The notes under the pieces: generated by a model
What the model was told of the DNA's origin: nothing
Seen by the model: the letters and a program-made list of their open reading frames with translations, nothing else
The model's database searches: none
Shown here: piece after piece, positions 43,817 through 52,131 of the stretch
Layout of the letters: each line of letters begins with the position of its first letter
Numbering within the stretch: position 1 is the stretch's first letter
Assembly (NCBI RefSeq): GCF_026342405.1
Contig: NZ_JAPEMU010000001.1
Span: forward strand, 8,308,001-8,372,000
Length of the DNA stretch: 64,000 nt
Source: Kitasatospora sp. NBC_00240
GTDB lineage: Bacteria > Actinomycetota > Actinomycetes > Streptomycetales > Streptomycetaceae
Direction of reading: 5' to 3'
Program-made: the position numbers and the translations under genes

Positions 43817-45535
43817 CTACTCCGGCTTGCGTTCGATCAGGTAGTCGTGCAGCACCAGCGCGTCCATGCCGGTCCTGAGGAATGTGCGGATCGCGTCGGC
43901 CGGGGTGTGGACGATCGGCTCGTCGTAGGTGTTGAACGAGGTGTTGACCACGACGGGAACGCCGGTGAGCGCGTGGAACTCGCTGATCAGCTGGTGGTAG
44001 CGCGGGTTGACGTCCGCCGAGACGGTCTGCATCCGGGCGGTGCCGTCGACGTGGACGACGGCGGGCACGTGGGACCGCTTGTCCTCGCGGACCGGAACCG
44101 CGAAGGACATGAAGCGGGTCGAGAGCGACTCCCGCTTGAAGTCGAACCACTCGGCCGCCTCCTCCTCCAGTACGGCGGGGGCGAAGGGCCGGAAGTACTC
44201 GCGGTGCTTGACCCGGACGTTGATCAGGTCCTTGATGCCCGCCGTCCGCGGGTCGCCGACGATCGAGCGGTTGCCCAGGGCACGCGGCCCGACCTCGGCC
44301 GCGCCCTGGAACCAGCCGATGACCAGGCCCTGCGCGACCAGTTCGGCCGCCTTGGCCGGCGCGGAGTCCAGCTTGGTCGCCACCACCGGAGCCGCGGCGA
44401 TGGCGGCCTCGATCTCGGCCTCGGTGCTGACCTCGGACCCGAAGTACGGGTTCGTCATGACGAACCGCGAGTCGAAGTCGCCGTGCTGGTTCGCCACCCA
44501 CAGGGCCGCGCCCAGGGCGGTGCCGCCGTCGTGTGCCAGCGGCTGGACGAACACGCCGTCGAACGGTCCCTCGTTGAGGAGTTTGCCCATGCCGACGCAG
44601 TTCAGTGCGACACCTCCGGCAAGGCAGAGGTTCGCCGAGCCGGTCTCGCGCTTCAGCCGTTCGGCGAGCGCGAACAGCGTCTGCTCGGTCATCTCCTGCA
44701 GGGAGGCCGCGACTTCGGCGAAGCGGTGGTCGAACGGCGTACCGGGCCCGCCCTGGCGCCGCGGGCCGAACAGGTCCTCCAGCGGGCCGTAGTCCTCGAC
44801 CCGGAACCGGAAGGCGTCGGCGTCGACGGTGAAGCCCTCCGGTCCGACGGAGACCAGCTTGGCGAAGGCCTCGCGGTACTTGTGCGGCGGCGCGAAGGCG
44901 GCGAGCGCCATCAGCTTGGGCGCGGAGTAGTCGTCGAGGCCGGTGAACTTGGCGAACTTCTCCCAGACGAAGCCGAGGGAGTCCGGGTAGGAGATGGTGT
45001 CCACCGCCGTGACCGAGCGGCCCTGCCCGTGGGCCAGCAGGGCGGTGGAGTGCTCGCCGATGCCGTCGATGCTGAGGATGGCGGCGTCCTCGAAGGGCGA
45101 GGCGAAGTAGGCGCTCGCGGCGTGGGCCGTCTCGTGCGCCACCCAGGTCCAACGGTCGCGGATGTCCTTGCCCAGCAGCTCGGAGACGGCGGCCGGGATG
45201 GCAGCCAGCTTCTCCATCAGCAGCTTCTCACCGTCGGGGTGCCCCCACGAGGCGGCGGTGGTCGGCTCGTCGGCGGGGGGCCGGCGCAGCCCGGGGTCGA
45301 AGGACCCCGCGACGTGGTCGATCTCGTCGACGGTGATCCCGGAGCGTGCGAGCACTTCGCGGATCGCCGCGGCGGGGATCTCGTCCACGCTCTCGATGTC
45401 GGCGGGCTTGGCGTGCTTCGTCCGGTTGAGCCGTTCCTCCTCGGCGAAGGCGAGCACCTCGGAGCCACGGACGATGACCGCCGAGGACTCGTGGTAGACG
45501 TTGTTGATGCCGAGAACCACAGGGGTCGTGCTCAC
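43817..45535 (-). CDS. O-carbamoyltransferase (NodU/CmcH/TobZ family)
   Basis: A 572-residue enzyme with the N-terminal Kae1/HSP70-like carbamoyl-transfer domain (NNVYHESSAVIV, AHETAHAASAYF with paired metal-binding His, LSIDGIGEHST, CLAGGVALNCVGMG) and the C-terminal YrdC-related carbamoyl-adenylate domain (EVGPRALGNRSIVGDPR, FRPFAPAVL, NTSFN). From carbamoyl phosphate and ATP it carbamoylates a hydroxyl (rarely an amine) of a natural product. GTG 45535 is chosen for the GGAG 5 nt upstream. Confidence 0.92.
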   Translation of the reverse strand: MSTTPVVLGINNVYHESSAVIVRGSEVLAFAEEERLNRTKHAKPADIESVDEIPAAAIREVLARSGITVDEIDHVAGSFDPGLRRPPADEPTTAASWGHPDGEKLLMEKLAAIPAAVSELLGKDIRDRWTWVAHETAHAASAYFASPFEDAAILSIDGIGEHSTALLAHGQGRSVTAVDTISYPDSLGFVWEKFAKFTGLDDYSAPKLMALAAFAPPHKYREAFAKLVSVGPEGFTVDADAFRFRVEDYGPLEDLFGPRRQGGPGTPFDHRFAEVAASLQEMTEQTLFALAERLKRETGSANLCLAGGVALNCVGMGKLLNEGPFDGVFVQPLAHDGGTALGAALWVANQHGDFDSRFVMTNPYFGSEVSTEAEIEAAIAAAPVVATKLDSAPAKAAELVAQGLVIGWFQGAAEVGPRALGNRSIVGDPRTAGIKDLINVRVKHREYFRPFAPAVLEEEAAEWFDFKRESLSTRFMSFAVPVREDKRSHVPAVVHVDGTARMQTVSADVNPRYHQLISEFHALTGVPVVVNTSFNTYDEPIVHTPADAIRTFLRTGMDALVLHDYLIERKPE

Positions 45536-45622
45536 TTGCACTCCTGGTCTGTTGTGACTGGCGCCGTGCGTCGGGCGTCCGGGCGCGGCGTGGCGAACGG
45601 AGGTGGGGCCTGACGGCGCGGG

Positions 45623-46666
45623 CTACGGGAGGACGGCCGCCTTGACCGCCAGGCGCTGGTCCATCGCGGCGTAGGCGGCCTGGACCTCGCTCAGGGGCAG
45701 CAGCCGCTCGAACAGCGGCGACGGGTCGATCCGGCCCTCGATCACGTCGTGGAGCAGCTCCGGGATGTACCTGCGGGCGGGTGCGACGCCGCCGCGGATG
45801 GAGACGTTCCGGTCGAACACGTCCAACAGCGTCACCCGGGCCCCGGTGATCGGAAGGCCGACGTAGCCGAACACTCCGCCGTCGCGGACGGCCGCGAGCG
45901 CCGAATCGACCGACGACTGGGTGCCGACGCAGTCGACGGCCGTGGACGAGCGGTCGCCCAGCTCCCGGCGGACCAGTTCGGTGACGGCCTCTGCGTCGTC
46001 CGGGGACAACGCCGTCGAGGTGGCGCCGAACTTCTCTGCCAGCGCCAGGCGTTGAGGGTGGTGGCCGAGGACGAGGACCTGCTCCGCGCCCTGCCGCAGG
46101 GCGCAGACGACGGTGGCCAGGGCCACCGGGCCGTCGCCCACGATCGTCACGCTGGAACCGGGGCCCACCTCGCCGGCGGTGACCGCGTGCAGGGCCGTCG
46201 GGAGGACGTCGGCCAGCGCGAGGTAGGGGACCAGGTCCGTGGCCGAGCCGCCCGTGTCCGGCAGCCGTACCAGGTTGGCGTCGGCGAACGGCACCCGGAT
46301 CGCCTCGGCCTGGGCGCCGCCGGGGCTGGCATCGCCGCCCCAGAACCCGCCCAGGGAACAGGAGGTCGGCAGGCCGTTGCGGCAGGTGGGGCAGGTGCCG
46401 TCGGAGTAGCTGAAGGGTGCGACCACGCGGTCGCCGGGGCGCAGGCCGGTGACCTCGGTGCCGATCTCCTCGACGACCCCGACGAATTCGTGTCCGAGGC
46501 GTGCGCCCGGGTCGATCGGGTCGCTCCCGCGGTAGTACCACAGGTCCGATCCGCAGACTCCGGCCGCGCTGATCCGGACGACCGCATCGGTCGGGGACTC
46601 GATCCGGGGGTCCGCGACCCGTTCCACGCGGATGTCGCCGACTCCGTTGAAGACTGCCGCAAGCAT
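45623..46666 (-). CDS. Zinc-dependent medium-chain alcohol dehydrogenase
   Basis: The 347-residue protein is a MDR-family dehydrogenase: catalytic zinc ligands in AGVCGSDLWYY and RLGHEFVGVVEEIG, structural-zinc Cys cluster CPTCRNGLPTSC, and the NAD(P) loop VGDGPVALATV. It would oxidise an alcohol or reduce an aldehyde in the cytoplasm. ATG 46666 follows GGGAGAT. It lies between the carbamoyltransferase and Nudix genes of the same operon. Confidence 0.9.
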   Translation of the reverse strand: MLAAVFNGVGDIRVERVADPRIESPTDAVVRISAAGVCGSDLWYYRGSDPIDPGARLGHEFVGVVEEIGTEVTGLRPGDRVVAPFSYSDGTCPTCRNGLPTSCSLGGFWGGDASPGGAQAEAIRVPFADANLVRLPDTGGSATDLVPYLALADVLPTALHAVTAGEVGPGSSVTIVGDGPVALATVVCALRQGAEQVLVLGHHPQRLALAEKFGATSTALSPDDAEAVTELVRRELGDRSSTAVDCVGTQSSVDSALAAVRDGGVFGYVGLPITGARVTLLDVFDRNVSIRGGVAPARRYIPELLHDVIEGRIDPSPLFERLLPLSEVQAAYAAMDQRLAVKAAVLP

Positions 46667-46720
46667 GCGATCTCCCACTTTCCGTGCGCTGGCTGATGGG
46701 TGGTTCGGTACTGGTGTCGC

Positions 46721-47179
46721 TCAGCCGGCGTCGCCGGCGGCGATCCGGCGCTCGACGAGCCGGGTGTCCTCCTCGAAGCCGTCGAGCCAGGAGCGGAAGA
46801 TCTCCGACTCCCGCTGGTGCTCGGCGATCTCCTGGCCGAGGACCTCCGAGGGGGTGAGCCAGTGGTGTTCCGAGTGCTCGTCGCTCAACTTCACGTCGCC
46901 GGCCGGGCTCCAGCCGATGAACGTGGTGACGTGGAAGGAGGAGCCGTTGTCCCAGAGGTGCTCCCATTCGCGGAGGAACTCCACCCGCTCCACGTGCAGG
47001 CCGGTCTCCTCCAGGCCTTCGCGTCGGGCCGCCTCGACGGGCTCCTCTCCCGCGTGCATACGTCCGCCCGGGTAGTCGAGGACGCCCTTGAAGAGCGGAT
47101 CCTCGTCCTCCAGCCGCCGCAGGGCCAGGACCTTCCGGTCCCTGACCATGATCAGGTAGACACCGCGCTGAATCTTCAC
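46721..47179 (-). CDS. Nudix hydrolase
   Basis: The 152-residue protein is a canonical Nudix enzyme: its box GGRMHAGEEPVEAARREGLEETG, residues about 38-60, keeps every catalytic Glu, unlike the one at 1667. Nudix proteins hydrolyse nucleoside diphosphates linked to another group. The start is GTG 47179. In this cluster it may trim a nucleotide-activated intermediate or serve as housekeeping. Confidence 0.88.
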   Translation of the reverse strand: MKIQRGVYLIMVRDRKVLALRRLEDEDPLFKGVLDYPGGRMHAGEEPVEAARREGLEETGLHVERVEFLREWEHLWDNGSSFHVTTFIGWSPAGDVKLSDEHSEHHWLTPSEVLGQEIAEHQRESEIFRSWLDGFEEDTRLVERRIAAGDAG

Positions 47180-47221
47180 GGGAACCGTCCTTCGAATCGC
47201 AGACGAGGTTCGTCTGTCCGT

Positions 47222-48568
47222 TCAGTTCGGCCGGCTGAGGTCGCCCACCCGCTCGAAGGCGTCGTGGAGCCGGCGCAGCCACCAAGCCGCGGTCTCGTCC
47301 GACGGCCTGGGGAATCCGGGGGGCTGGTGGTGGTTCTCCGCCACCAGGAAGGCGACCTCGCCCATGACGGCGTGGAAGACGACCGCGAGGTCCATGGCCC
47401 GGCCGGTGGGACTGTCACCGGTGAGCCGCTCCCACACGGCTCCCAGTCGGTTCCGGTCGTCGTCGCCGCCCCAGGCCGCGTTCGACAGGTACCAGACGAA
47501 ATCGAGCACGGCCGGGCCGTGGCAGGCCAGGCCCCAGTCGAGCGCGAACACCTCGTTCTCGCCCAGGCCGAGGTTGGCCGGCCGGTAGTCGCCGTGCAGG
47601 AGGGTGCCCGGCGCCGCCTGGTCGAGTGCCCGCAGGAGGCCGTTCGGGTCGAGGACGAGTTCCAGGACGGCGGCCGACAACGACGGGTCGGTGAGCTCCG
47701 TGAAGGTCTCCCACGTCCGGGTGAGGGTCTTCGGGAGGGTGTCGGAGTACCCGAGTTCCAGGAAGGGCCGCAGCGGCGAGAAGAGCCGCAGCCGGTCCTC
47801 CGTGGAACACAGCCAGTCCCCGGCCCGGATACCGGTGAACTTCGCGTGCAGGCCGTGGACGGCGGCGAGTGTCGCTTCGCCGGCCGGTACCGGAGCGGTG
47901 GACCGGAGCCGGTTGCGTTGCTCGCCGACGTCCCGCATGACCAGGAGCCAGCCGTCCGCCACCCGTTCGGTGGCGATCACCGGGCTGGACAGGGGTGGCG
48001 GAAGGGTGCCGAGGACTCCGTCCTCGAACAGCAGTGCCTCGCGGCCGGGGTCGTGGGTCGCCCGTGCCATCCAGTCCTGTCCGGGCCGGACGTGCTTCAC
48101 CACGACCGGTTCCCCGGTGGGCAGCCAGGCCCGGAACAGTGACGCGCCGGACAGTCCGTCGTGGTGGAACTCGCTGATCGGACCGGCAAGCAAGGACCGG
48201 ACCGAACCGGCCGGCAGGTCCGCCGGCTCCCTGGGGCGGGCCGGGTGGACGACATGGCGGACGATCCGGCCGTCGTCCAGGTGCAGCGTGTGGATCTGCC
48301 GTACCGCCCGGCCCGTCGGGGAAACCGTGCGCTGCACGTCAACGACGTATCCGCCGGATTCCGCGGTCACGCAGAAGTGTGTCTCACGGCCCGGCCCCAG
48401 AACGATTCCGGGCCAGTTGTCCCCAGCTGTCCTTCCTCCCTCGAAAGTCTTTCGCCGAATGCCGGAGAAGACCTCAAGAACTGTCCCGTCATTGTACCGG
48501 GTACGAAGTTCCGAAAACTTCCCCGAGGATAAATCGGCACGCAACATGCCGATGACTTCGCCAGCCAT
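47222..48568 (-). CDS. Aminoglycoside-phosphotransferase-family kinase with N-terminal extension
   Basis: The C-terminal 310 residues of this 448-residue protein are an APH/choline-kinase-type domain with the catalytic loop LLHGDYRPANLGL and metal Asp in FALDWGLACHG. The first ~130 residues form a separate beta-rich region (DGTVLEVFSGIRR, GGYVVDVQRTVSPTGR, HLDDGRIVRHVVHP) I cannot assign. It may phosphorylate a hydroxyl of an intermediate, or confer self-protection. ATG 48568 is favoured over 48574 for spacing to GGGGGA. First gene of the leftward operon, with its promoter at 48692-48720. Confidence 0.82.
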   Translation of the reverse strand: MAGEVIGMLRADLSSGKFSELRTRYNDGTVLEVFSGIRRKTFEGGRTAGDNWPGIVLGPGRETHFCVTAESGGYVVDVQRTVSPTGRAVRQIHTLHLDDGRIVRHVVHPARPREPADLPAGSVRSLLAGPISEFHHDGLSGASLFRAWLPTGEPVVVKHVRPGQDWMARATHDPGREALLFEDGVLGTLPPPLSSPVIATERVADGWLLVMRDVGEQRNRLRSTAPVPAGEATLAAVHGLHAKFTGIRAGDWLCSTEDRLRLFSPLRPFLELGYSDTLPKTLTRTWETFTELTDPSLSAAVLELVLDPNGLLRALDQAAPGTLLHGDYRPANLGLGENEVFALDWGLACHGPAVLDFVWYLSNAAWGGDDDRNRLGAVWERLTGDSPTGRAMDLAVVFHAVMGEVAFLVAENHHQPPGFPRPSDETAAWWLRRLHDAFERVGDLSRPN

Positions 48569-48691
48569 GACCATCCCCCGTTGGATTCCCCCGAGTCGCT
48601 GCCCGGCAGCCCCTGACGGAAGCCCAGGTGCGTCAAGACCGCCCGACCCGGTGCCCTCGGCGGGTCCCCCCAGCCGATGGCACATGACCGT

Positions 48692-48720
48692 ACCGTAGCA
48701 ACCGGGCGAACACTGATCAA
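48692..48720 (-). promoter_or_regulatory. Promoter of leftward biosynthetic operon
   Basis: On the minus strand TTGATC (48720-48715), a 17-nt spacer and TACGGT (48697-48692) fit the HrdB-type consensus, with a predicted leader of about 115 nt before the APH-type gene. Confidence 0.55.
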
Positions 48721-48819
48721 CGGATATCGACCGTGCGGCACCCGCCGGCAGGGGGCATCGGGGGTGTCGGTCCGAACAACTCACAGGTCAGAGGGGTCAT
48801 TGCCGAAGTTACTTAATTT

Positions 48820-48850
48820 AATGTGTCCGGAATATGAACCCGGGTCGAAG
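48820..48850. promoter_or_regulatory. AT-rich island between divergent promoters
   Basis: AAGTTACTTAATTTAATGTGT (around 48805-48825, written in part: TTACTTAATTTAATG) is the most AT-rich spot of the 470-bp divergent region, which otherwise holds no gene. It contains the near-palindrome TTAATTTAA and could be a regulator site. Confidence 0.35.
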
Positions 48851-48958
48851 TCGGACAGTGGTGGACCGGTCTCGCAAGCCGGTGCGAACACGGCATGGCG
48901 GAGAAATCCGACATAGCGCCCGGCGGTCGTTGCGGTAAACGGATCGGACGAATACGGA

Positions 48959-48988
48959 TTGACACCGCTCGGCCCGCGTGGTGATAGT
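48959..48988 (+). promoter_or_regulatory. Promoter of rightward ATP-grasp operon
   Basis: TTGACA (48959-48964), an 18-nt spacer and GATAGT (48983-48988) give a strong vegetative-type promoter. Transcription would begin near 48995, about 45 nt before GTG 49039. Confidence 0.65.
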
Positions 48989-49038
48989 GGCCGGGGCTTG
49001 ATAACTCACATGAGCAGCCATTCGGGGGGCGGGGATCC

Positions 49039-50211
49039 GTGAGTCTTGTCGTTGTCGGCGCGTCCAAAAACATCGCGCGCGTCGCGCAGTCACTGAGTTC
49101 TGAGATCGTGTTCGTCCAGCAGCCGGGGTCGTTGAGACCGGAGGTTCTCCGGGATGATGTCGACGAACTCTTCAGCTTCGACTACCAGGACGAACCGGTC
49201 GCACGTTCGTTCGCCGAACGAGTCCTGAAGCCTCGGCGGCCGGCCGCGGTGGTGTCCGTCACCGAGCACGGCCTGGAACCGGCCGCAGTGATGGCCGAAG
49301 TGCTGGGAACCCCCGCGGTTCCGCTCGCCGTGGTGAGGGCGATGCGTGACAAGGCCGGTATGCGGCGTCTTCTCGCGCAACGCGCGCCCCATCTCAACGT
49401 GCCGTTCGCCGCTCCCGGGGACGGGGACACTCTGGAGGAGCTCTTCCGGTCGCCGTACGGAGTCATCGCCAAGCCGGTGTCCGGCACCGCGAGCAGCGGA
49501 ATCCTGCTGCTGCGTGCACCGGCGCAGGCGCAGGCGCTCGCCGCACAGGGCCACTACCTGTTCGAGGCCTTCGCTCCGGGGGCCGAGTTCAGTGTCGAGT
49601 CGTTCTCCGCCGACGGCGTGCACGAGATCGTCGCCGTCGCGGAGAAGGGCACCGGCGCAGGCTTCGTCGAGACCGCGCACCTGATGCCTCCGGCGGCGCT
49701 GGACGCCTCCGCGCGGGCACGGATCGAACAGGCGACCCGCGAGCTCCTCGACGCACTCGGCCTGCGGGACGGTCCCGCCCACACCGAACTCAAGCTCCAC
49801 GAGGGCTCGATCAAGGTCATCGAGACCCACAACAGGCCGGGCGGCGACGGGATCGCCGACCTGGTGGCCCTCACCACAGGCGTCGACTGGCGGCGCGTCA
49901 GCATCGGGTGGCCGCTGGGGCAGCGCCCGGCACCCGGCGCGGGGGCGGTGGCAGCCGCTGCCAACGTCTTCTTCACCGCGTCCCCCGGCCGTGTCGCCGC
50001 GATCGCGGACCGGCCGGCGGCACTCCCCGGTGCGGACGTGGTGGCCTGGGAGGTCGACGTGGCGGTCGGCGACCTGGTGGGAGAACTCCGGAGCTCCGGG
50101 GACCGGGTGGGCATGGCCACCGTCACCGGCCCGTCGCCGGAGGCCTGTCAGCAAGCCGCTGCGGACCTTCGGCCCGATTCCATCGTCACGACGGAGGACG
50201 CCGCCTCGTGA
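49039..50211 (+). CDS. ATP-grasp ligase 1
   Basis: The 390-residue protein has the carboxylate-amine ligase ATP-grasp fold: N-terminal Rossmann-like domain, central AKPVSGTASSGI loop and metal-binding end AHTELKLHEG...VIETHNRPGGDG. It would activate a carboxylate as acyl phosphate and join it to an amine, as BacD or DdaF do. GTG 49039 is preceded by GGGGGGCGGGGA. First gene of a five-gene operon; its stop overlaps the next start by GTGA. Confidence 0.88.
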   Translation: MSLVVVGASKNIARVAQSLSSEIVFVQQPGSLRPEVLRDDVDELFSFDYQDEPVARSFAERVLKPRRPAAVVSVTEHGLEPAAVMAEVLGTPAVPLAVVRAMRDKAGMRRLLAQRAPHLNVPFAAPGDGDTLEELFRSPYGVIAKPVSGTASSGILLLRAPAQAQALAAQGHYLFEAFAPGAEFSVESFSADGVHEIVAVAEKGTGAGFVETAHLMPPAALDASARARIEQATRELLDALGLRDGPAHTELKLHEGSIKVIETHNRPGGDGIADLVALTTGVDWRRVSIGWPLGQRPAPGAGAVAAAANVFFTASPGRVAAIADRPAALPGADVVAWEVDVAVGDLVGELRSSGDRVGMATVTGPSPEACQQAAADLRPDSIVTTEDAAS

Positions 50212-51452
50212 GAACCCTGATCATCAACCGCCACGACCTCACCTGGGCGACAGGACACCGCGGGAGCCACCTGCCGACCGCGCCCGAGAACCGCTTCCTG
50301 CTCACCCGTACCTTCGGAGGTGGGCTGGCCGGCTACGACGCCACGGCGTTCCCCCACCTGACCGTGGTGGACAGCTACTTCGCCGACCGCCTGGAAGCCG
50401 CGGCCCGCTGGCTGGTCGAGACCCACCGGATCCGACAGGTCGTCGCCCTCCACGAGAAGGACCTGCTCCTGGCCGCCGTCCTACGGGAAAGCCACGGGCT
50501 CGCCGGAACCGACGTCGCCACCACACTCCGCTTCCGGGACAAGATCGTGATGAAGGACGCCCTCCGCGGAGCCGGGTACTCCGGGCTGCCGCAGTACCGG
50601 GCGCTCGGGCCCGGCGAGGAGCTCACCGCCGTGCCCTGGAAAGGGCGAACAGTCGTCAAGAGCCGTTGGGGCCTCGGCTCTGAGCAGGTACGGATCGCCG
50701 ACGACCTCGCCGCGGCGAACGCCGCGGCACGGGAGCTGGAGGCGCGCGGGGAGCAGGTCGAGGCTGAGGAGTTCGTCACCGGCGCCATGTACCACTGCGA
50801 CTCGGTCGTCGTGGACGGACGGATCGTCTTCACCGCGGTGTCCCGCTACCTCTCGGCCCCCGGCGAATTCCGGCCGGGCGGCGTCTGCGGCAGCGTGGTC
50901 CTGACCGGGGGAGCGGTGCACGAGGCCCTCCGTGCCGAGAACGCACAGGTGCTCGCCGTCCTGGCCCCGGGCTCCGCGGTCACCCACGTCGAGTTCTTCC
51001 GCCGGCCCGGCGGTGAGTTGGTCTTCTGCGAGGCCGCCGCCCGGCCGGGCGGCGGCGGCATCAGGGACCTGCTCCTCAGCGCGTACGGCATCGACATCGT
51101 ACGGGCCGCCGTCGAGATCCAGTCGGGGACCGCACCGAGCCTGCCCGCGGTGATCGCCCCGCCGTCCCGGGCCACCGGACTGATCGGGATCTACCACTGC
51201 GCCACCGGCGAGGACCGGCCTGCCGAGGGGCTCCAGGAGTGTGTGCCGGGCCTGAGCTCCTACCATTTCTCGCCCCGGCGGAGCCCAGGGCGGGTGCGAC
51301 ACTCCGCGGACTACGCCCATCTGGCCGTTCTGACCGCCGACACCGAGGAGGAACTCGACCGCCGGTTCGCCCTGGTGGTCGACGCGGTCCGGGCCGGCGG
51401 AGCCCCGCGGCCGAATGCGCCGGAAGGTGACCATGCTGTACCGAATCGATGA
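50208..51452 (+). CDS. ATP-grasp ligase 2
   Basis: A 414-residue ATP-grasp enzyme, distinct from its neighbour: VVKSRWGLGSEQV (phosphate-loop strand), EEFVTGAMYHCDSVV and the metal-binding end THVEFFRRPGGELVFCEAAARPGGGGI. The GTG 50208 start overlaps the previous stop. Two consecutive ligases suggest assembly of a tripeptide-like or doubly amidated product without NRPS modules. It overlaps the next gene by 20 bp if that one starts at 51433. Confidence 0.88.
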   Translation: MRTLIINRHDLTWATGHRGSHLPTAPENRFLLTRTFGGGLAGYDATAFPHLTVVDSYFADRLEAAARWLVETHRIRQVVALHEKDLLLAAVLRESHGLAGTDVATTLRFRDKIVMKDALRGAGYSGLPQYRALGPGEELTAVPWKGRTVVKSRWGLGSEQVRIADDLAAANAAARELEARGEQVEAEEFVTGAMYHCDSVVVDGRIVFTAVSRYLSAPGEFRPGGVCGSVVLTGGAVHEALRAENAQVLAVLAPGSAVTHVEFFRRPGGELVFCEAAARPGGGGIRDLLLSAYGIDIVRAAVEIQSGTAPSLPAVIAPPSRATGLIGIYHCATGEDRPAEGLQECVPGLSSYHFSPRRSPGRVRHSADYAHLAVLTADTEEELDRRFALVVDAVRAGGAPRPNAPEGDHAVPNR

Positions 51453-52131
51453 GCTGCATCGCGTCGTCGACCCAGGAGGAAGTCAACTTCTCAAACTGGT
51501 GGGCGAGTTCAGCGGAATTGTGAACACCCATGAGTTCCCGTGCGTCTTCTCCACACTGCCGTTCAACACCGCGGAGCTGTTCTTCGGCCGCGTCCCCCGC
51601 TCCGACGGCGAGGCCGGGACCGCCACGACAGCGGCCCTGCTCGAACTGACCGGGATCATCCGGCACACGCCGGACGCGATCGGCGTCGTCTTCGTCGACC
51701 AGCCCGGCGAACCCTCGCTCGACGACGACCTCGCTCTGGCCCGGAGCATCGTGCGCGCGGTCATGCGGCAGAACGTCCTCGACCACCCGGACCACACGTT
51801 CCCCGATCCGCGCGACCACGACTGGGAGCTGTGGCTCGACGGGGTCGGCCTGTTCCTCAACTTCAGCTCCCCCCGCCACAAGGCCCGCCGCAGCCGGAAC
51901 GTGGGATCCCGCTTCACCGTCGTCGCCCAGGCCCGGGAGTCCTTCGACCGGCAGGCACGGGGCACCCCCCGCGCCCGGGACACCATTCGCAGGCGCCTGG
52001 CCGACTACGACGACGTCGAAGCACACCCCGCCCTCGGCAGCTACGGGGATCCCGACAGTCGGGAGGCCCTCCAGTTCTTCCTCGGCGACGGACTTGAGGC
52101 CATGGACGTGACCGAAGGAGAAGAATCATGA
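51433..52131 (+). CDS. YqcI/YcgG-family protein, probable haem-dependent N-hydroxylase
   Basis: The 232-residue protein shows YqcI/YcgG family marks: THEFPCVFS (FPC, residues 35-37), FLNFSSPRHKARRSRNVG, and HPALGSYGDPDSREALQFFL near the end. Characterised relatives (GntA in guanitoxin, AglA in argolaphos, DcsA in cycloserine biosynthesis) are haem enzymes that hydroxylate a guanidino nitrogen of arginine or a derivative; this is recalled family knowledge. ATG 51433 is chosen because GGAAGG lies 5 nt upstream; ATG 51415 has no site. An amidinotransferase gene in the divergent operon supports a guanidine substrate. Confidence 0.82.
   Translation: MLYRIDELHRVVDPGGSQLLKLVGEFSGIVNTHEFPCVFSTLPFNTAELFFGRVPRSDGEAGTATTAALLELTGIIRHTPDAIGVVFVDQPGEPSLDDDLALARSIVRAVMRQNVLDHPDHTFPDPRDHDWELWLDGVGLFLNFSSPRHKARRSRNVGSRFTVVAQARESFDRQARGTPRARDTIRRRLADYDDVEAHPALGSYGDPDSREALQFFLGDGLEAMDVTEGEES

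Noticed and set aside
48813..49073. Short minus-strand frames in the divergent region of the cluster
   Set aside because: Sequence is unlike any protein, lies over the rightward promoter and start codon, and lacks a ribosome site.
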